From: Streptomyces xinghaiensis S187
GTDB taxonomy: Bacteria; Actinomycetota; Actinomycetes; Streptomycetales; Streptomycetaceae
DNA: 64,000 bases
NCBI RefSeq assembly: GCF_000220705.2
Contig: NZ_CP023202.1
Location: 6,726,501 to 6,790,500, forward strand
Reading direction: 5' to 3'
Below, piece after piece: positions 1 to 8,899 of this stretch; the first letter of the stretch is position 1; each line of letters opens with the position of its first letter. A program made the position numbers and the translations under genes. Under the pieces are notes generated by a model. That model did not search any database. It was not told the DNA's origin and saw nothing but the letters and a program-made list of their open reading frames with translations.

Positions 1-714
1 CTCCACCACGCCGTGGTCGTGTACGAGCCCGCGGACGACGGCTATCTGAGCTCCGCCTCCGCCGTGACTCCGGTCACCGTCAGCGCGGCGCCGGCCACCA
101 CCACGGTGACCGCCGTCCCGAACCCCGCCGGCCCCGACGAGAGCGTGCTCCTCACGGCCACCGTGGCCGGTCCTCCCGGCCACCCGGGCACCCCCACCGG
201 CACGGTCACCTTCAGCGCCGTCGGCGGCGGCGTCCTCGGCTCGGCCGGACTGACCGGCGGCCAGGCGCAGATCACCACCTCCGGCCTGCCCGCCGGAACG
301 ACCACCGTGCAGGCGGACTACGAGGGCGACACGTGCTTCGGCGCCTCCTCCGGGACCGTCGACGTGGTGGTCAACCCGCCGGCCCCCACCACGCTGACCG
401 CGACACCGGCCACCATCAGGCTCCGCAGCAACGGCACCTTCGTGATCCGGAACGTGAGTGCCACCCTCACCAGCGGCGGGACCCCGCTGCCGGGGCAGAC
501 GCTCCACTTCGCGATCACCACGGGCACCGGCACCCACCCGCTCGGTCAGGCCGTCACGGACGCCACCGGGAAGGCCACTCTGCCCGACACCACCGTGCCG
601 AACGCTCTGGCCACCTCGCAGACGTACCAGGCCGAGTTCCCCGGAACCGCGACCTACGCGCCCTCGTCCGCGACCGGGAGCATCACCTTCCAGCCGTTCC
701 CCATCCTCCCCTGA
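1..714 (+). CDS. Ig-like repeat surface or secreted protein (C-terminal part)
   Basis: Open from the first base of the window, so the N-terminus lies outside; 237 residues are visible. At least two bacterial Ig-like beta-sandwich repeats can be seen. The first, about residues 30-120, opens with TTTVTAVPNPAGPDESV and has the family pattern of PTGTVTF followed by GLPAGTTTVQADYEGD. The second, about residues 125-230, carries GTPLPGQTLHFAITTGTGTHP and TDATGKATLPDT, as in Big_1-type invasin-like domains. Such repeats act as extracellular spacer or adhesion modules. The protein ends just after the last repeat with no LPXTG sorting signal and no C-terminal membrane helix, so it is probably secreted or held by an N-terminal element that is not visible. 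A 7-bp repeat and a strong hairpin follow the stop codon. Confidence 0.75.
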   Translation, partial: LHHAVVVYEPADDGYLSSASAVTPVTVSAAPATTTVTAVPNPAGPDESVLLTATVAGPPGHPGTPTGTVTFSAVGGGVLGSAGLTGGQAQITTSGLPAGTTTVQADYEGDTCFGASSGTVDVVVNPPAPTTLTATPATIRLRSNGTFVIRNVSATLTSGGTPLPGQTLHFAITTGTGTHPLGQAVTDATGKATLPDTTVPNALATSQTYQAEFPGTATYAPSSATGSITFQPFPILP

Positions 715-762
715 CCCCTCACCCCTCACCCCTCACCCCTGACCCCAGACCCCTGACCCCTG
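714..762. repeat. Seven tandem copies of a 7-bp unit (ACCCCTC/ACCCCTG)
   Basis: The first unit begins at the last base of the stop codon of the Ig-like protein. Three perfect ACCCCTC units are followed by ACCCCTG, ACCCCAG and two more ACCCCTG, all in register. A C-rich strand with 7-base periodicity lying only in the 3' untranslated region suggests slippage. No open frame crosses it. Confidence 0.85.
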
Positions 763-830
763 TCCCCACGGGACCGGGGGCCCGGGCTCACGCCCGGCGG
801 CCCCCGGAGCCCTCGATCCTCCCTTCCGCC

Positions 831-867
831 GCGGGGCCGTGCCGGATCCTCTCCGGCACGGCCCCGC
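831..867. terminator. Bidirectional hairpin terminator
   Basis: A perfect 16-bp stem (831-846 with 852-867) with a 5-base loop, TCCTC. It lies between the convergent Ig-like protein gene and the AraC-type regulator. There is no T tract, as is usual for Streptomyces terminators. The position between two converging stop codons supports the call. Confidence 0.8.
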
Positions 868-924
868 CGGCCGTCCCCGGCCCGGCCCCGTCCCGCAGCA
901 CGGCACGGGGCCGGGCCGGCCCTC

Positions 925-1839
925 TCAGACCGCGGCTCCCCGCGCCGCCTCCCGCCGGTCCGCCCGCTCCGGCTCCACCGGGATCCACAGCTCCGCGTCC
1001 GCCGTGGACCCGTCCTCCGACAGCCGGGTCCGCAGGATCTCCGGCCCGGGCCGGCTCCGGTACGGATTGGACGGGAACCACTGGGTGAACACGTCCCGCC
1101 ACAGGGACTGCAGGGCCCGCGGGAACTCGCCCGAACTCTCGAAGACCGCCCACATGCCCGCGGGGACGGCGAGGGAGTCCATCCCCTCCGGCACCTCGGT
1201 GCCGGGGTCCGTCACCACGCCGTGGTAGTAGTCGAGTTCGGTCCCCTCCACCCGTTCGCCGGGGTCGGCGGGCAGACGGTCGCTGACCCCGACGATCCCG
1301 CGCGGCTCCCGGGCCGGCAGGGCCTCCAGCCGCCGCAGCGTGTCCTCGCCGATGCCGCGGATGAACGCGGCGATCTCCGGATTCACCCCCTCGTGCACCA
1401 ACGGCACCCGGGCCCTCTTCCCGGCCACGGTGAACCCGGTCTTCTCCACGATCCGGTAGCGCATACTGCTGTTCCCTTCGACGACGAGCCGGAAGGACAT
1501 CCGGGGCTGCGAGCTGAGCACCGCGCCGGTCCGCCGGGCCTCACCCGGCCCGACGCCGTGCACGGCGCGGAACGCCCGGGCGAACGCCTCTCCGGAGCCG
1601 TAGCCGTAGCGCACCGCGATGTCGAGCAACGTGCCGTCCCCCGCGAGCACTTCGGCGCCCGCGACGGTCAGCCGCCGGCGCCGGACGTACTCGGACAGCC
1701 CGATCCCCGCCAGCGCGGAGAACAGCCGCCGCAGGTGGTACTCGGAGGTGGCCGCGATCCGCGCCAGCTCGGCCGGCTCGATGGGCCGGTCGAGGTTGCG
1801 CTCGATGTACTCCAGGGCCTCGTTGAGCCGTTCCAGCAC
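925..1839 (-). CDS. AraC-family regulator with GyrI-like effector domain
   Basis: 304 residues. Residues 1-105 form an N-terminal AraC double helix-turn-helix: LNEALEYIERNLDRPIEPAE, then EYHLRRLFSALAG, then the second helix-turn-helix around GYGSGEAFARAFRAVHG. Residues about 120-300 form a GyrI-like small-molecule-binding domain (RYRIVEKTGFTVAGKRARVP). This is the Rob/SoxS-like layout seen in drug- and stress-responsive activators: the DNA-binding part is first and the ligand pocket second. The start was chosen because the helix-turn-helix begins at once. It converges with the Ig-like protein across a hairpin and lies downstream of betB on the same strand with a 110-bp gap, so it could regulate either itself or a nearby exporter. 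The ligand cannot be inferred. Confidence 0.85.
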   Translation of the reverse strand: MLERLNEALEYIERNLDRPIEPAELARIAATSEYHLRRLFSALAGIGLSEYVRRRRLTVAGAEVLAGDGTLLDIAVRYGYGSGEAFARAFRAVHGVGPGEARRTGAVLSSQPRMSFRLVVEGNSSMRYRIVEKTGFTVAGKRARVPLVHEGVNPEIAAFIRGIGEDTLRRLEALPAREPRGIVGVSDRLPADPGERVEGTELDYYHGVVTDPGTEVPEGMDSLAVPAGMWAVFESSGEFPRALQSLWRDVFTQWFPSNPYRSRPGPEILRTRLSEDGSTADAELWIPVEPERADRREAARGAAV

Positions 1840-1949
1840 CGCCGGATCCCCTTCCCTCTGACACGCTTCACGCTAGGGAGGAGACACCCTGCCGCACCCG
1901 ACATCCCGTGCCCGGTCCGGTCGGGCCCGTGAACCGGCCCGCCGGCCGG

Positions 1950-3419
1950 TCAGCGGGCGAACCAGCGCTGCGGCGTGGGGGCGGTGTTCTCGTAGATGTG
2001 CTTCGCCTGGCGGTACTCGGCGAGGCCGTCGTGGCCGAGTTCCCGGCCGATGCCGGAGCGCTTGAAGCCGCCCCATTCGGCCTGGGGCAGGTACGGGCCG
2101 AAGTCGTTGATCCACACCGTGCCGTGGCGCAGCCGCCTGGCCACCCGCTCGGCCCGGCCGGCGTCCTTCGTCCACACGGCGCCGGCGAGCCCGTAGTCGG
2201 TGTGGTTGCCGAGCTCGACCGCGGCCTCCTCGCCGGTGAAGCGCTCGACGGTCAGGATGGGCCCGAAGGTCTCCTCCTGCACGATCCGCATGTCCCGGGT
2301 GCAGTCGTCGAACACCGTCGGCCGGTAGAAGAACCCGTCCCGGAGGCCGGGTTCGTCCGGGCGGCGGCCGCCGGTGAGGAGGGTGGCGCCCTCCCGGAGG
2401 CCGAGTTCCACGTACGACTCGACCTTCTCCCGGTGCCCGGCGGAGACGAGCGGGCCGCTCTCGGTGTCCTCGTCCAGTCCGTTGCCGAGCCGGATGTGCT
2501 CGGCGCGGGCGACGAGTTCGGTGACGAACGCGTCGTGCAGCCCGTCCTCCACGATGAGCCGGGTGCCCGCCGAGCACACCTGCCCGGCGTGGAAGAAGAC
2601 GGCCATCAGGGCGTAGTCGATCGCGGCCTCGAAGTCGGCGTCGGCGAAGACGATGTTGGGGTTCTTGCCGCCGAGTTCGAGGGCGATGTTCTTCACCGTC
2701 CCGGCCGCCGACCGCATGATCTGCCGCCCGGTCTCCAGACCGCCGGTGAAGGACACCAGATCGACCCGGGGATCCTCCACCAGGGCGGCGCCGACGGTCC
2801 CGCCCGGGCCCAGGACGAGATTGACCACGCCCGCGGGCGCACCGGCCTCCTCCAGCAGCTCCACCAGCCTGATGGTGGTCAGGGGGGTGATCTCGCTCGG
2901 CTTGATCACCACGGTGTTGCCGGCCGCCAGCGCGGGCGCCACCTTCCACGACACCTGGAGCAGCGGGTAGTTCCAGGGCGCGATCAGCGAGCAGACACCG
3001 ACCGGCTCGTGGACGACGCGGCTGCGGATCCGGGGGTCGCCCGCGTCCACCAGCCGCCCGGAGTCCGCCACGGCCTGGCCGGCGTAGTACTCGAACACGG
3101 CCGTCACATCGTCCACGTCGATACCGGACTCGACGAGTGTCTTGCCGGTGTCGAGCGTCTCCAGCCGGGCGATCCGCTCCCGGTCCCGCTGGAGGAAGCC
3201 GGCCACCCGGCGGAGCAGCTCGGAGCGCTGCCGCGCCGTCCACGCCGGCCAGGCGCCGCCGTCGAAGGCGGAGCGCGCCGCGTCCACGGCGGCCCGGGCG
3301 TCGGCGTCGCCTCCCTCGTCCACGGTGCGGACGACGGACTGGTCGTAGGGGTTGATGACGTCACGGGTGGCGCCGCCGGTAGCGGCTTTCCATACCCCGT
3401 CGATGAAGAGACTGGACGT
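1950..3419 (-). CDS. betB: Betaine-aldehyde dehydrogenase, probable ACG start
   Basis: NAD(P)+-dependent oxidation of betaine aldehyde to glycine betaine, an osmoprotectant. ALDH family, 489 residues if translation begins at ACG 3419-3417. The catalytic base is E248 in LELGGKNP and the nucleophile is C282 in GQVCSAG. The cofactor-binding segment PWNYPLLQ and the KPSE motif are present. These positions nearly match E. coli BetB (E252, C286). The first ATG/GTG/TTG in frame is GTG at 3323, but the 32 codons before it encode conserved N-terminal sequence (SLFIDGVWKAATGG, then RDVINPYDQSVVRTV), so that GTG is internal. AAAGGA sits 6 bases before the ACG, exactly where a start codon belongs. Divergent from betA. 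The ACG may be a real non-standard start or a base error. Confidence 0.88.
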   Translation of the reverse strand, partial: TSSLFIDGVWKAATGGATRDVINPYDQSVVRTVDEGGDADARAAVDAARSAFDGGAWPAWTARQRSELLRRVAGFLQRDRERIARLETLDTGKTLVESGIDVDDVTAVFEYYAGQAVADSGRLVDAGDPRIRSRVVHEPVGVCSLIAPWNYPLLQVSWKVAPALAAGNTVVIKPSEITPLTTIRLVELLEEAGAPAGVVNLVLGPGGTVGAALVEDPRVDLVSFTGGLETGRQIMRSAAGTVKNIALELGGKNPNIVFADADFEAAIDYALMAVFFHAGQVCSAGTRLIVEDGLHDAFVTELVARAEHIRLGNGLDEDTESGPLVSAGHREKVESYVELGLREGATLLTGGRRPDEPGLRDGFFYRPTVFDDCTRDMRIVQEETFGPILTVERFTGEEAAVELGNHTDYGLAGAVWTKDAGRAERVARRLRHGTVWINDFGPYLPQAEWGGFKRSGIGRELGHDGLAEYRQAKHIYENTAPTPQRWFAR

Positions 3420-3424
3420 GGGAA

Positions 3425-3430
3425 TTCCTT
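3425..3430 (-). promoter_or_regulatory. Ribosome-binding site that positions the ACG start of betB
   Basis: On the minus strand AAAGGA is followed by six bases (ATTCCC) and then ACG, TCC, AGT, CTC. No other start codon lies between this site and the conserved N-terminal sequence of BetB. The spacing is what makes ACG 3419-3417 the likely initiation codon. Confidence 0.6.
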
Positions 3431-3537
3431 TCCCGGGTGAGCGGCGGAAGCCACCGCACCGTTATGCGCCGGAATGCACCACTTTCTACGTTAGGTTTCA
3501 GCGCCGTGGAGTGCCATTCGACAACGAGGAGCCCAGC

Positions 3538-5196
3538 ATGAGCCGAGCGGAGTACGACTACGTCATCGTCGGCGGGGGGTCGGCCGGCTGCGCCCTGGCC
3601 AACCGGCTCAGCGCCGACCGGGAGAACAAGGTCCTGGTGCTGGAGGCGGGCCGGCCGGACTGGATCTGGGACGTCCTCATCCACATGCCCGCCGCCCTGA
3701 CGATGGTCATCGGGAATCCCCTGTACGACTGGCGCTACGAGTCCGAACCGGAGCCGCACATGGGCGGCCGGCGGGTCAGCCACGGCCGCGGAAGGGTGCT
3801 CGGCGGGTCGAGCTCCATCAACGGCATGATCTTCCAGCGCGGCAATCCGATGGACCTGGAGCGCTGGGCGTCCGACCCGGGCATGGAGACCTGGGACTAC
3901 GCGCACTGCCTGCCGTACTTCAAGCGGATGGAGCACTGTGTGGCCGGGGCCGACGACTGGCGCGGCCAGGGCGGCCCGCTGTGGCTGGAGCGCGGGCCGG
4001 CGGCCAACCCGCTGTTCCACGCCTTTCTGGAGGCGGCGCAGCAGGCCGGCCACCAGCTGACCCCCGACGTCAACGGCTACCGGCAGGAAGGATTCGCCCG
4101 CTTCGACCGCAACATCAAGAAGGGCCGCCGCTGGTCGGCCGCCCGCGCCTACCTCCACCCCGTCATGAACCGGCCGAATCTGACGGTGCGGTGCTTCACC
4201 CAGGTGGACCGCGTGCTCTTCCGCGGAAAGCGGGCGGTCGGTGTGGAGTACCGCCGGTTCGGACGGCAGCGCGGACGGGTGTCCGCCGGAGAGGTGATTC
4301 TCTGCGGCGGCGCGGTCAACACACCCCAGCTGCTCCAGCTCTCCGGGATCGGGAATCCCGCCGAGCTCACCCCGCTGGGCATCGGCATGGTGCACGAACT
4401 CCCCGGGGTCGGGGAGAACCTCCAGGACCACCTGGAGGTCTACGTGCAGCACGCGTGCAAGCAGCCGGTGACCTACAACCCCGCGCTCAAATGGAGCCGC
4501 AGGCCCGGGATCGGCCTGCGGTGGCTGCTGTTCCGCAGCGGCCCGGCCGCGACCAACCACTTCGAGGCGGGCGGCTTCGTCCGCGGCAACGACCGGGTCG
4601 GCTACCCGAATCTGATGTTCCACTTCCTGCCCCTCGCCGTGCGCTACGACGGCACCCCGGTCGGCGCCGAGCACGGCTACCAGGTGCACATCGGGCCCAT
4701 GTACTCCGACGTGCGCGGCTCGGTGAAGATCAAGTCCGCGGACCCCCGCGAACACCCGGCGCTGCGGTTCAACTACCTCTCCACGGAGAACGACCGCAGG
4801 GAGTGGATCGAGGCCATCCACGTCGCCCGGGACATCCTCGGCCAGCCCGCCTTCGCCGTCTTCGACGCGGGCGAACTCTCACCCGGCCCCGGCGTCGTCA
4901 CGGACCAGGAGATCCTGGACTGGGTCGCCCGCGACGCCGAGACCGCCTACCACCCCTCCTGCACGGCCCGCATGGGCACCGACGAGATGTCCGTGGTCGA
5001 CCCGCTCTCCATGCGCGTCCACGGGGTGGAGGGGCTCCGGGTGGCCGACGCCTCCGCGATGCCGTACCTCACCAACGGCAATATCTACGCCCCGGTGATG
5101 ATGCTCGCCGAGAAGGCCGCCGACCTGATCCTCGGCAACACCCCGCTGCCGCCGGCCACGGCCGGCTTCCACCGGCACCGCGCCCAGGAGGGATGA
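3538..5196 (+). CDS. betA: Choline dehydrogenase/oxidase (GMC flavoprotein)
   Basis: FAD-dependent oxidation of choline to betaine aldehyde, the step before BetB. 552 residues, the usual length for the GMC oxidoreductase family. The N-terminal dinucleotide fold is YVIVGGGSAGCALANRL at about residues 8-24. GMC signature 1 lies around GRGRVLGGSSSINGMIF (about 84-100), and the second GMC region is GGAVNTPQLLQLSGIG. The C-terminal catalytic segment has H472 (YHPSCTARMG) and the NGN motif at 513-515, the positions of the His/Asn pair used by choline-oxidising GMC enzymes. The ATG at 3538 was chosen because ACGAGGA stands 7 bases upstream and the flavin motif starts right after. betT follows after 3 bases, so the two are co-transcribed, facing away from betB. 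Confidence 0.9.
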   Translation: MSRAEYDYVIVGGGSAGCALANRLSADRENKVLVLEAGRPDWIWDVLIHMPAALTMVIGNPLYDWRYESEPEPHMGGRRVSHGRGRVLGGSSSINGMIFQRGNPMDLERWASDPGMETWDYAHCLPYFKRMEHCVAGADDWRGQGGPLWLERGPAANPLFHAFLEAAQQAGHQLTPDVNGYRQEGFARFDRNIKKGRRWSAARAYLHPVMNRPNLTVRCFTQVDRVLFRGKRAVGVEYRRFGRQRGRVSAGEVILCGGAVNTPQLLQLSGIGNPAELTPLGIGMVHELPGVGENLQDHLEVYVQHACKQPVTYNPALKWSRRPGIGLRWLLFRSGPAATNHFEAGGFVRGNDRVGYPNLMFHFLPLAVRYDGTPVGAEHGYQVHIGPMYSDVRGSVKIKSADPREHPALRFNYLSTENDRREWIEAIHVARDILGQPAFAVFDAGELSPGPGVVTDQEILDWVARDAETAYHPSCTARMGTDEMSVVDPLSMRVHGVEGLRVADASAMPYLTNGNIYAPVMMLAEKAADLILGNTPLPPATAGFHRHRAQEG

Positions 5197-5199
5197 GAC

Positions 5200-7326
5200 A
5201 TGACGAAGAACGGCGCGAGCGCGAGCGGAAGCGGGCGGGGCGGCGACACGGGCGCCCTCACGGCCGCGGAGCAGGGCCCGGGCGGGGGCCCGCGGGTCCA
5301 CGGGGGGAGCCGGCTCAAGCCGGTGGTCTTCATCGGCTCGTCGGCGCTGATCCTGGCCGTCTCGATCTGGGCGATCATCACCCCGGGCGGCGCCGAGGAC
5401 ACCATCGGCGTGGTGGTCGACTGGATCTCCACCGGATTCGGCTGGTACTACTTCCTCGCCGCCACCCTGTACCTGCTGTTCGTGGTGTACGTGGCCGTGT
5501 CCCGCTACGGCGGCATCAAGCTGGGCCCGAAACACTCCACCCCCGACTACGGGGTGTTCGCCTGGGCGGCCATGCTGTTCGCGGCCGGCATCGGCATCGA
5601 CCTGATGTTCTTCGCCGTCTCCGGCCCGGTCAGCCACTACCTCGCACCCCCCGAGGGGGACGCGGAGACCGTGGAGGCCGCCCGCCAGGCGGTGGTGTGG
5701 ACGCTGTTCCACTACGGCATCACCGGCTGGGCCATGTACGCCCTGATGGGCATGGCGCTGGGCTACTTCTCCTTCCGCTACCGCCTCCCCCTGGCGATCC
5801 GCTCGGCGCTGTACCCGGTCATCGGCCGGCGCATCCACGGCCGGATCGGCGACACGGTCGACCTCGCGGCCATCATCGGCACGGTCTTCGGCATCTCCGT
5901 GTCCCTGGGCATCGGCGTCGTCCAGCTCAACTACGGGCTGAACTACCTCTTCGGCATCCCCGAGGGAACGGCGGCGCAGATCGGCCTCATCGCCGTCGCC
6001 GTCGTCATGGCCACGGCCTCCGCCGTGGCGGGCGTCGACCGCGGCATCCGGCGGCTGTCCGAGCTCAACGTCCTGCTCGCCATCCTTCTCATGAGCTACA
6101 TGCTGTTCGTGGACGACCCGATCCGGCTGCTCAACAGCCTCATCCTCAACATCGGGGACTACGTCAGCCGTTTCCCCTCGATGACCCTCAACACCTTCGC
6201 CTACGACCGGCCCACCGAGTGGCTCAACTCGTGGACGCTGTTCTTCTGGGCCTGGTGGGTGGCCTGGGCGCCGTTCGTCGGCATGTTCCTGGCCAGGATC
6301 TCCAAGGGGCGGACGATCCGTCAGTTCGTCGCGGCCACGCTCGTCATCCCGTTCCTCTTCACCCTGACCTTCCTCTCCGTCCTCGGCAACAGCGCCCTCA
6401 ACGTGGTGCGGGAGGGGAACACCACGTTCGGCGAGACCGCCATGAACACCCCGGAACAGGGTTTCTACGGGCTGCTCGACCAGTTCCCCGGCGCCACCTT
6501 CAGCGCCGGGCTGGCGACCCTCGTCGGCCTGCTGCTCTACGTCACCTCCGCCGACTCCGGCGCGCTGGTGATGAGCAACCTGTGCTCGCACCTGCCCACC
6601 CCGCTCACCGACGCCTCCGCCTGGGTGCGCGTCTTCTGGGCGTCGGCGACCGGCCTGCTCACGCTCGCCATGCTCCTCGTCGGCGGAGTGGACGCGCTCA
6701 CCGCCGCGACCATCATCATGGGGCTGCCCTTCTCCTTCGTGATGTTCCTCATCATCGCCGGGCTCTACAAGGCGCTGCGCCTGGAGACGATGCGGGAGGA
6801 GGCCGTGCCCACCGTCCCCCCGCAACACCTGGGCTGGCGGCAGCGGCTGGCCCGGGCGACGTCCTTCCCCGGCAGGACGGACGCCATCCGGTTCGTCGAC
6901 GAGGTGTGCCGCCCCGCCTTCCAGGAGGTCGCCGCGGAGCTGCGCGGGCAGGGCGTGGAGGCGGAACTCACCGAGGTCACGGAGGAGGAGCTGCGGATCC
7001 CGTCCGTGGCGCTCCGGGTGCCGATCGGCCCGGGGGAGGAGTTCGTCTACCGGGTGTGGCCCGCCGAAACCGCGGTCCCGGCGTTCGCCACCCGCTCGGT
7101 CACCGCACACGACACCTATGTGCGCTTCGAAGTCCAGCTCGCCGAGGGCAGCCAGGGCTACGACGTGATGGGCTACACCAGGGAACAGCTCATCCACGAC
7201 ATCCTCAGCCACTACGAACGGCACCTCGAATTCCTGCGCCTCCACCGCGAGTCGGCCGCCCGCTCCACCCTCCCGGACCACCGGCCCGACACGGCGGGCG
7301 TGCATCCTCCGGAGGACGGGCGCTGA
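5200..7326 (+). CDS. betT: BCCT choline/betaine transporter with cytoplasmic C-terminal domain
   Basis: 708 residues. Around twelve membrane helices span about residues 45-530, followed by a roughly 170-residue soluble tail of the kind that senses osmotic stress in BetT/BetP-type carriers. The BCCT signature region is clear (WTLFFWAWWVAWAPF). The unwound helix reads AAGIGIDLMFFAVSGP. The Asp here replaces the Gly of sodium-coupled BetP and is typical of proton-coupled choline carriers, so choline uptake by proton symport is the best guess. It starts 3 bases after betA stops and has its own GGAGGG site overlapping the betA end. Together with betA and betB it makes a full uptake-plus-oxidation route from choline to betaine. 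Confidence 0.88.
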   Translation: MTKNGASASGSGRGGDTGALTAAEQGPGGGPRVHGGSRLKPVVFIGSSALILAVSIWAIITPGGAEDTIGVVVDWISTGFGWYYFLAATLYLLFVVYVAVSRYGGIKLGPKHSTPDYGVFAWAAMLFAAGIGIDLMFFAVSGPVSHYLAPPEGDAETVEAARQAVVWTLFHYGITGWAMYALMGMALGYFSFRYRLPLAIRSALYPVIGRRIHGRIGDTVDLAAIIGTVFGISVSLGIGVVQLNYGLNYLFGIPEGTAAQIGLIAVAVVMATASAVAGVDRGIRRLSELNVLLAILLMSYMLFVDDPIRLLNSLILNIGDYVSRFPSMTLNTFAYDRPTEWLNSWTLFFWAWWVAWAPFVGMFLARISKGRTIRQFVAATLVIPFLFTLTFLSVLGNSALNVVREGNTTFGETAMNTPEQGFYGLLDQFPGATFSAGLATLVGLLLYVTSADSGALVMSNLCSHLPTPLTDASAWVRVFWASATGLLTLAMLLVGGVDALTAATIIMGLPFSFVMFLIIAGLYKALRLETMREEAVPTVPPQHLGWRQRLARATSFPGRTDAIRFVDEVCRPAFQEVAAELRGQGVEAELTEVTEEELRIPSVALRVPIGPGEEFVYRVWPAETAVPAFATRSVTAHDTYVRFEVQLAEGSQGYDVMGYTREQLIHDILSHYERHLEFLRLHRESAARSTLPDHRPDTAGVHPPEDGR

Positions 7327-7342
7327 CAGCGGCGGACTTGCG

Positions 7343-7368
7343 GCCGGGGCCGTCCCGCCGGCCCCGGC
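7343..7368. terminator. Hairpin downstream of betT
   Basis: A 9-bp stem (7343-7351 with 7360-7368) and an 8-base loop, 16 bases after the betT stop codon and before the next gene. There is no T tract. Confidence 0.5.
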
Positions 7369-7464
7369 GGGCGGGATCGCCCCGTCCGGGCCCCGGACCG
7401 CCGGGCCGTATAGCCTCGTGGTGCACCGCACCGCATCACACTGTCGCGCGGCGAGTGAGGCCGA

Positions 7465-7816
7465 GTGAAGACGAGCACCGCACCCGCCCTGCCTCGCGTG
7501 GGGCTGTCCCTGATCGTCAATGTCCTGCTGGGCATTCCCGCCGTCGTGCCCGCGTTCCTGCTCTGGTACTTCGCCTCGAACTGGCCGCTCGCGGAGCTGG
7601 GCTGGACCGATGGGAACCCCACGGAGAAACGACGGCGTCCTGCCCTGGGTGATGCTGGCCACGCCGGTCCTCATCCTGTTCGGCCTGATCTGGTGGCTGG
7701 CCAACTGGCCGCTCCGGCGCAGGACCCCACTGACACCGGGCACCTACTGGCTCCTCAGCGCCGCGGCCACCGCTCTGCCCACGTTCACTCTCGTCATGAT
7801 CAGCGCGGGGAACTGA
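7465..7816 (+). pseudogene. Small integral membrane protein split by one extra base
   Basis: The first frame gives a hydrophobic protein (LSLIVNVLLGIPAVVPAFLL, then WYFASNWPLAELGWTDGNPTE). After the AAA run at 7627-7629 that frame turns into charged nonsense. The frame one base along then continues a convincing membrane protein (NDGVLPWVMLATPVLILFGL, then TPGTYWLLSAAATALPTF) to a stop at 7816. Removing one A restores NPTENDGVLPW and a single protein of about 116 residues with three membrane helices. Either the gene is inactivated, or the read has a one-base error, or translation shifts +1 here (for example at AAA-CGA). No function is recognised. The GTG start at 7465 was chosen by hydrophobic-frame continuity; a -10-like TATAGC lies about 55 bases upstream. 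Confidence 0.65.
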
Positions 7817-7861
7817 CGGCCTCGACCGCGCGTCCGGCGGAAGCCGGGTCCTGCGGGCGGC

Positions 7862-8677
7862 TCAGCCCGCTGCCCAGATGACGGCGTCGAACGTCGCTCG
7901 CCGGTCGACGACCTCCAGTTCGGTGAGCTGGAGCCGGGCGATGTTCCCGTCACTGGTGCGAACACACAGCACCGCGTTCCTGGCGAGCCGCGCGGTGTCG
8001 GTTCCGGCCGCGCCGACCGTGCTCGCACACTCCTCGAATCCCGGCAGACTCGCCGTCTTCCCCGACCAGAGCGAGATCACCGTGCCGTTCCAGCCCCCGA
8101 GTTCGTCCGCGCCGATCGTGAAGATGTCGCCCTCGTCGGCATACCCGACGGCGACGGGCTGCTCGGCGTCCAGATCCTTGGGCTCGGAATCGATCAGCAG
8201 CCGTCCCCGCCAGTGTTCGCTTCCCGCGGGTGGGGCGCCGGGGCCCGGTCCGGTCGTCCCGGCCTGCTCGGAAGCGGACGCGGGCGCGGAAGCGGGCTCG
8301 GATTCAGCCGGTTCCGCTGCCGGTGCGGAAACCGGTGTGGTGCTGGGCGCGGGGGCCGCGGCGCCAGTCGGGCCGGAGTCCGACGGGGCGTCGGAGGAGG
8401 CCACGACGGGGATCAGAGCCGCCACGATCGTCGCCACGGCCGTGACCACCGCCGCCGCCACACCGATCCATGCCGCCCGCTGGTGCCGGCCGAACCACCC
8501 GCCGTCCGCGTCACCGCCCGCCCCGCCACCCGGCCCCGGCGGGTCCTCGGGCGGCGACGGCGGCGGGGGAGCGGGCGGCTGTGCGCCGGTGCGGCCGTGG
8601 TTCCGCCGGTTCCTGTCCGCCAGGTGATCGCCGTCCTCACCCGGTGTGCCGTCATCGGCTCGATCGTCGGTCGCCAC
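7862..8677 (-). CDS. Single-pass membrane protein with Pro/Ala-rich stalk and extracellular domain, unknown function
   Basis: 271 residues in four parts. Residues 1-65 are a disordered Pro/Gly/Asp-rich cytoplasmic segment. One membrane helix spans about residues 70-92 (AAWIGVAAAVVTAVATIVAA). A Ser/Pro/Ala/Glu low-complexity linker runs to about residue 150. The C-terminal domain of about 120 residues (HWRGRLLIDSEPKDLDAEQP onward) contains two cysteines (ECAS and LCVR) that could form a disulfide outside the cell. The layout, a type II membrane anchor with an exported globular domain, is common for uncharacterised Streptomyces proteins. No catalytic motif was recognised. GTG start at 8677 with GTTGAGG upstream. 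It converges with the frameshifted membrane gene. Confidence 0.7.
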   Translation of the reverse strand: MATDDRADDGTPGEDGDHLADRNRRNHGRTGAQPPAPPPPSPPEDPPGPGGGAGGDADGGWFGRHQRAAWIGVAAAVVTAVATIVAALIPVVASSDAPSDSGPTGAAAPAPSTTPVSAPAAEPAESEPASAPASASEQAGTTGPGPGAPPAGSEHWRGRLLIDSEPKDLDAEQPVAVGYADEGDIFTIGADELGGWNGTVISLWSGKTASLPGFEECASTVGAAGTDTARLARNAVLCVRTSDGNIARLQLTELEVVDRRATFDAVIWAAG

Positions 8678-8899
8678 GCCTCAACGCCCCCGCTGCCGCC
8701 GCTGGTTCCACGTGCGTCGCCGAGAGGCTAACAGCCCGTCCGGGCGCGTGTGGCGACTCCGTCCGAGGACCGCACCGAGTCGGCCAACAGACGTCCCGCA
8801 GCCGCGAGTTGACGAGTCGCCGCAGGCGTCGGGCGTGCGGGCCGCCCGCTGCGGCGAAGGGTATCGGCAACGCCGTCGGATGACCCCCGGCGCGCTCGT

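Noticed and set aside
1950..3323. betB starting at GTG 3323
   Set aside because: This start would remove 32 conserved N-terminal residues, so an upstream ACG is preferred even though it is not a standard start.
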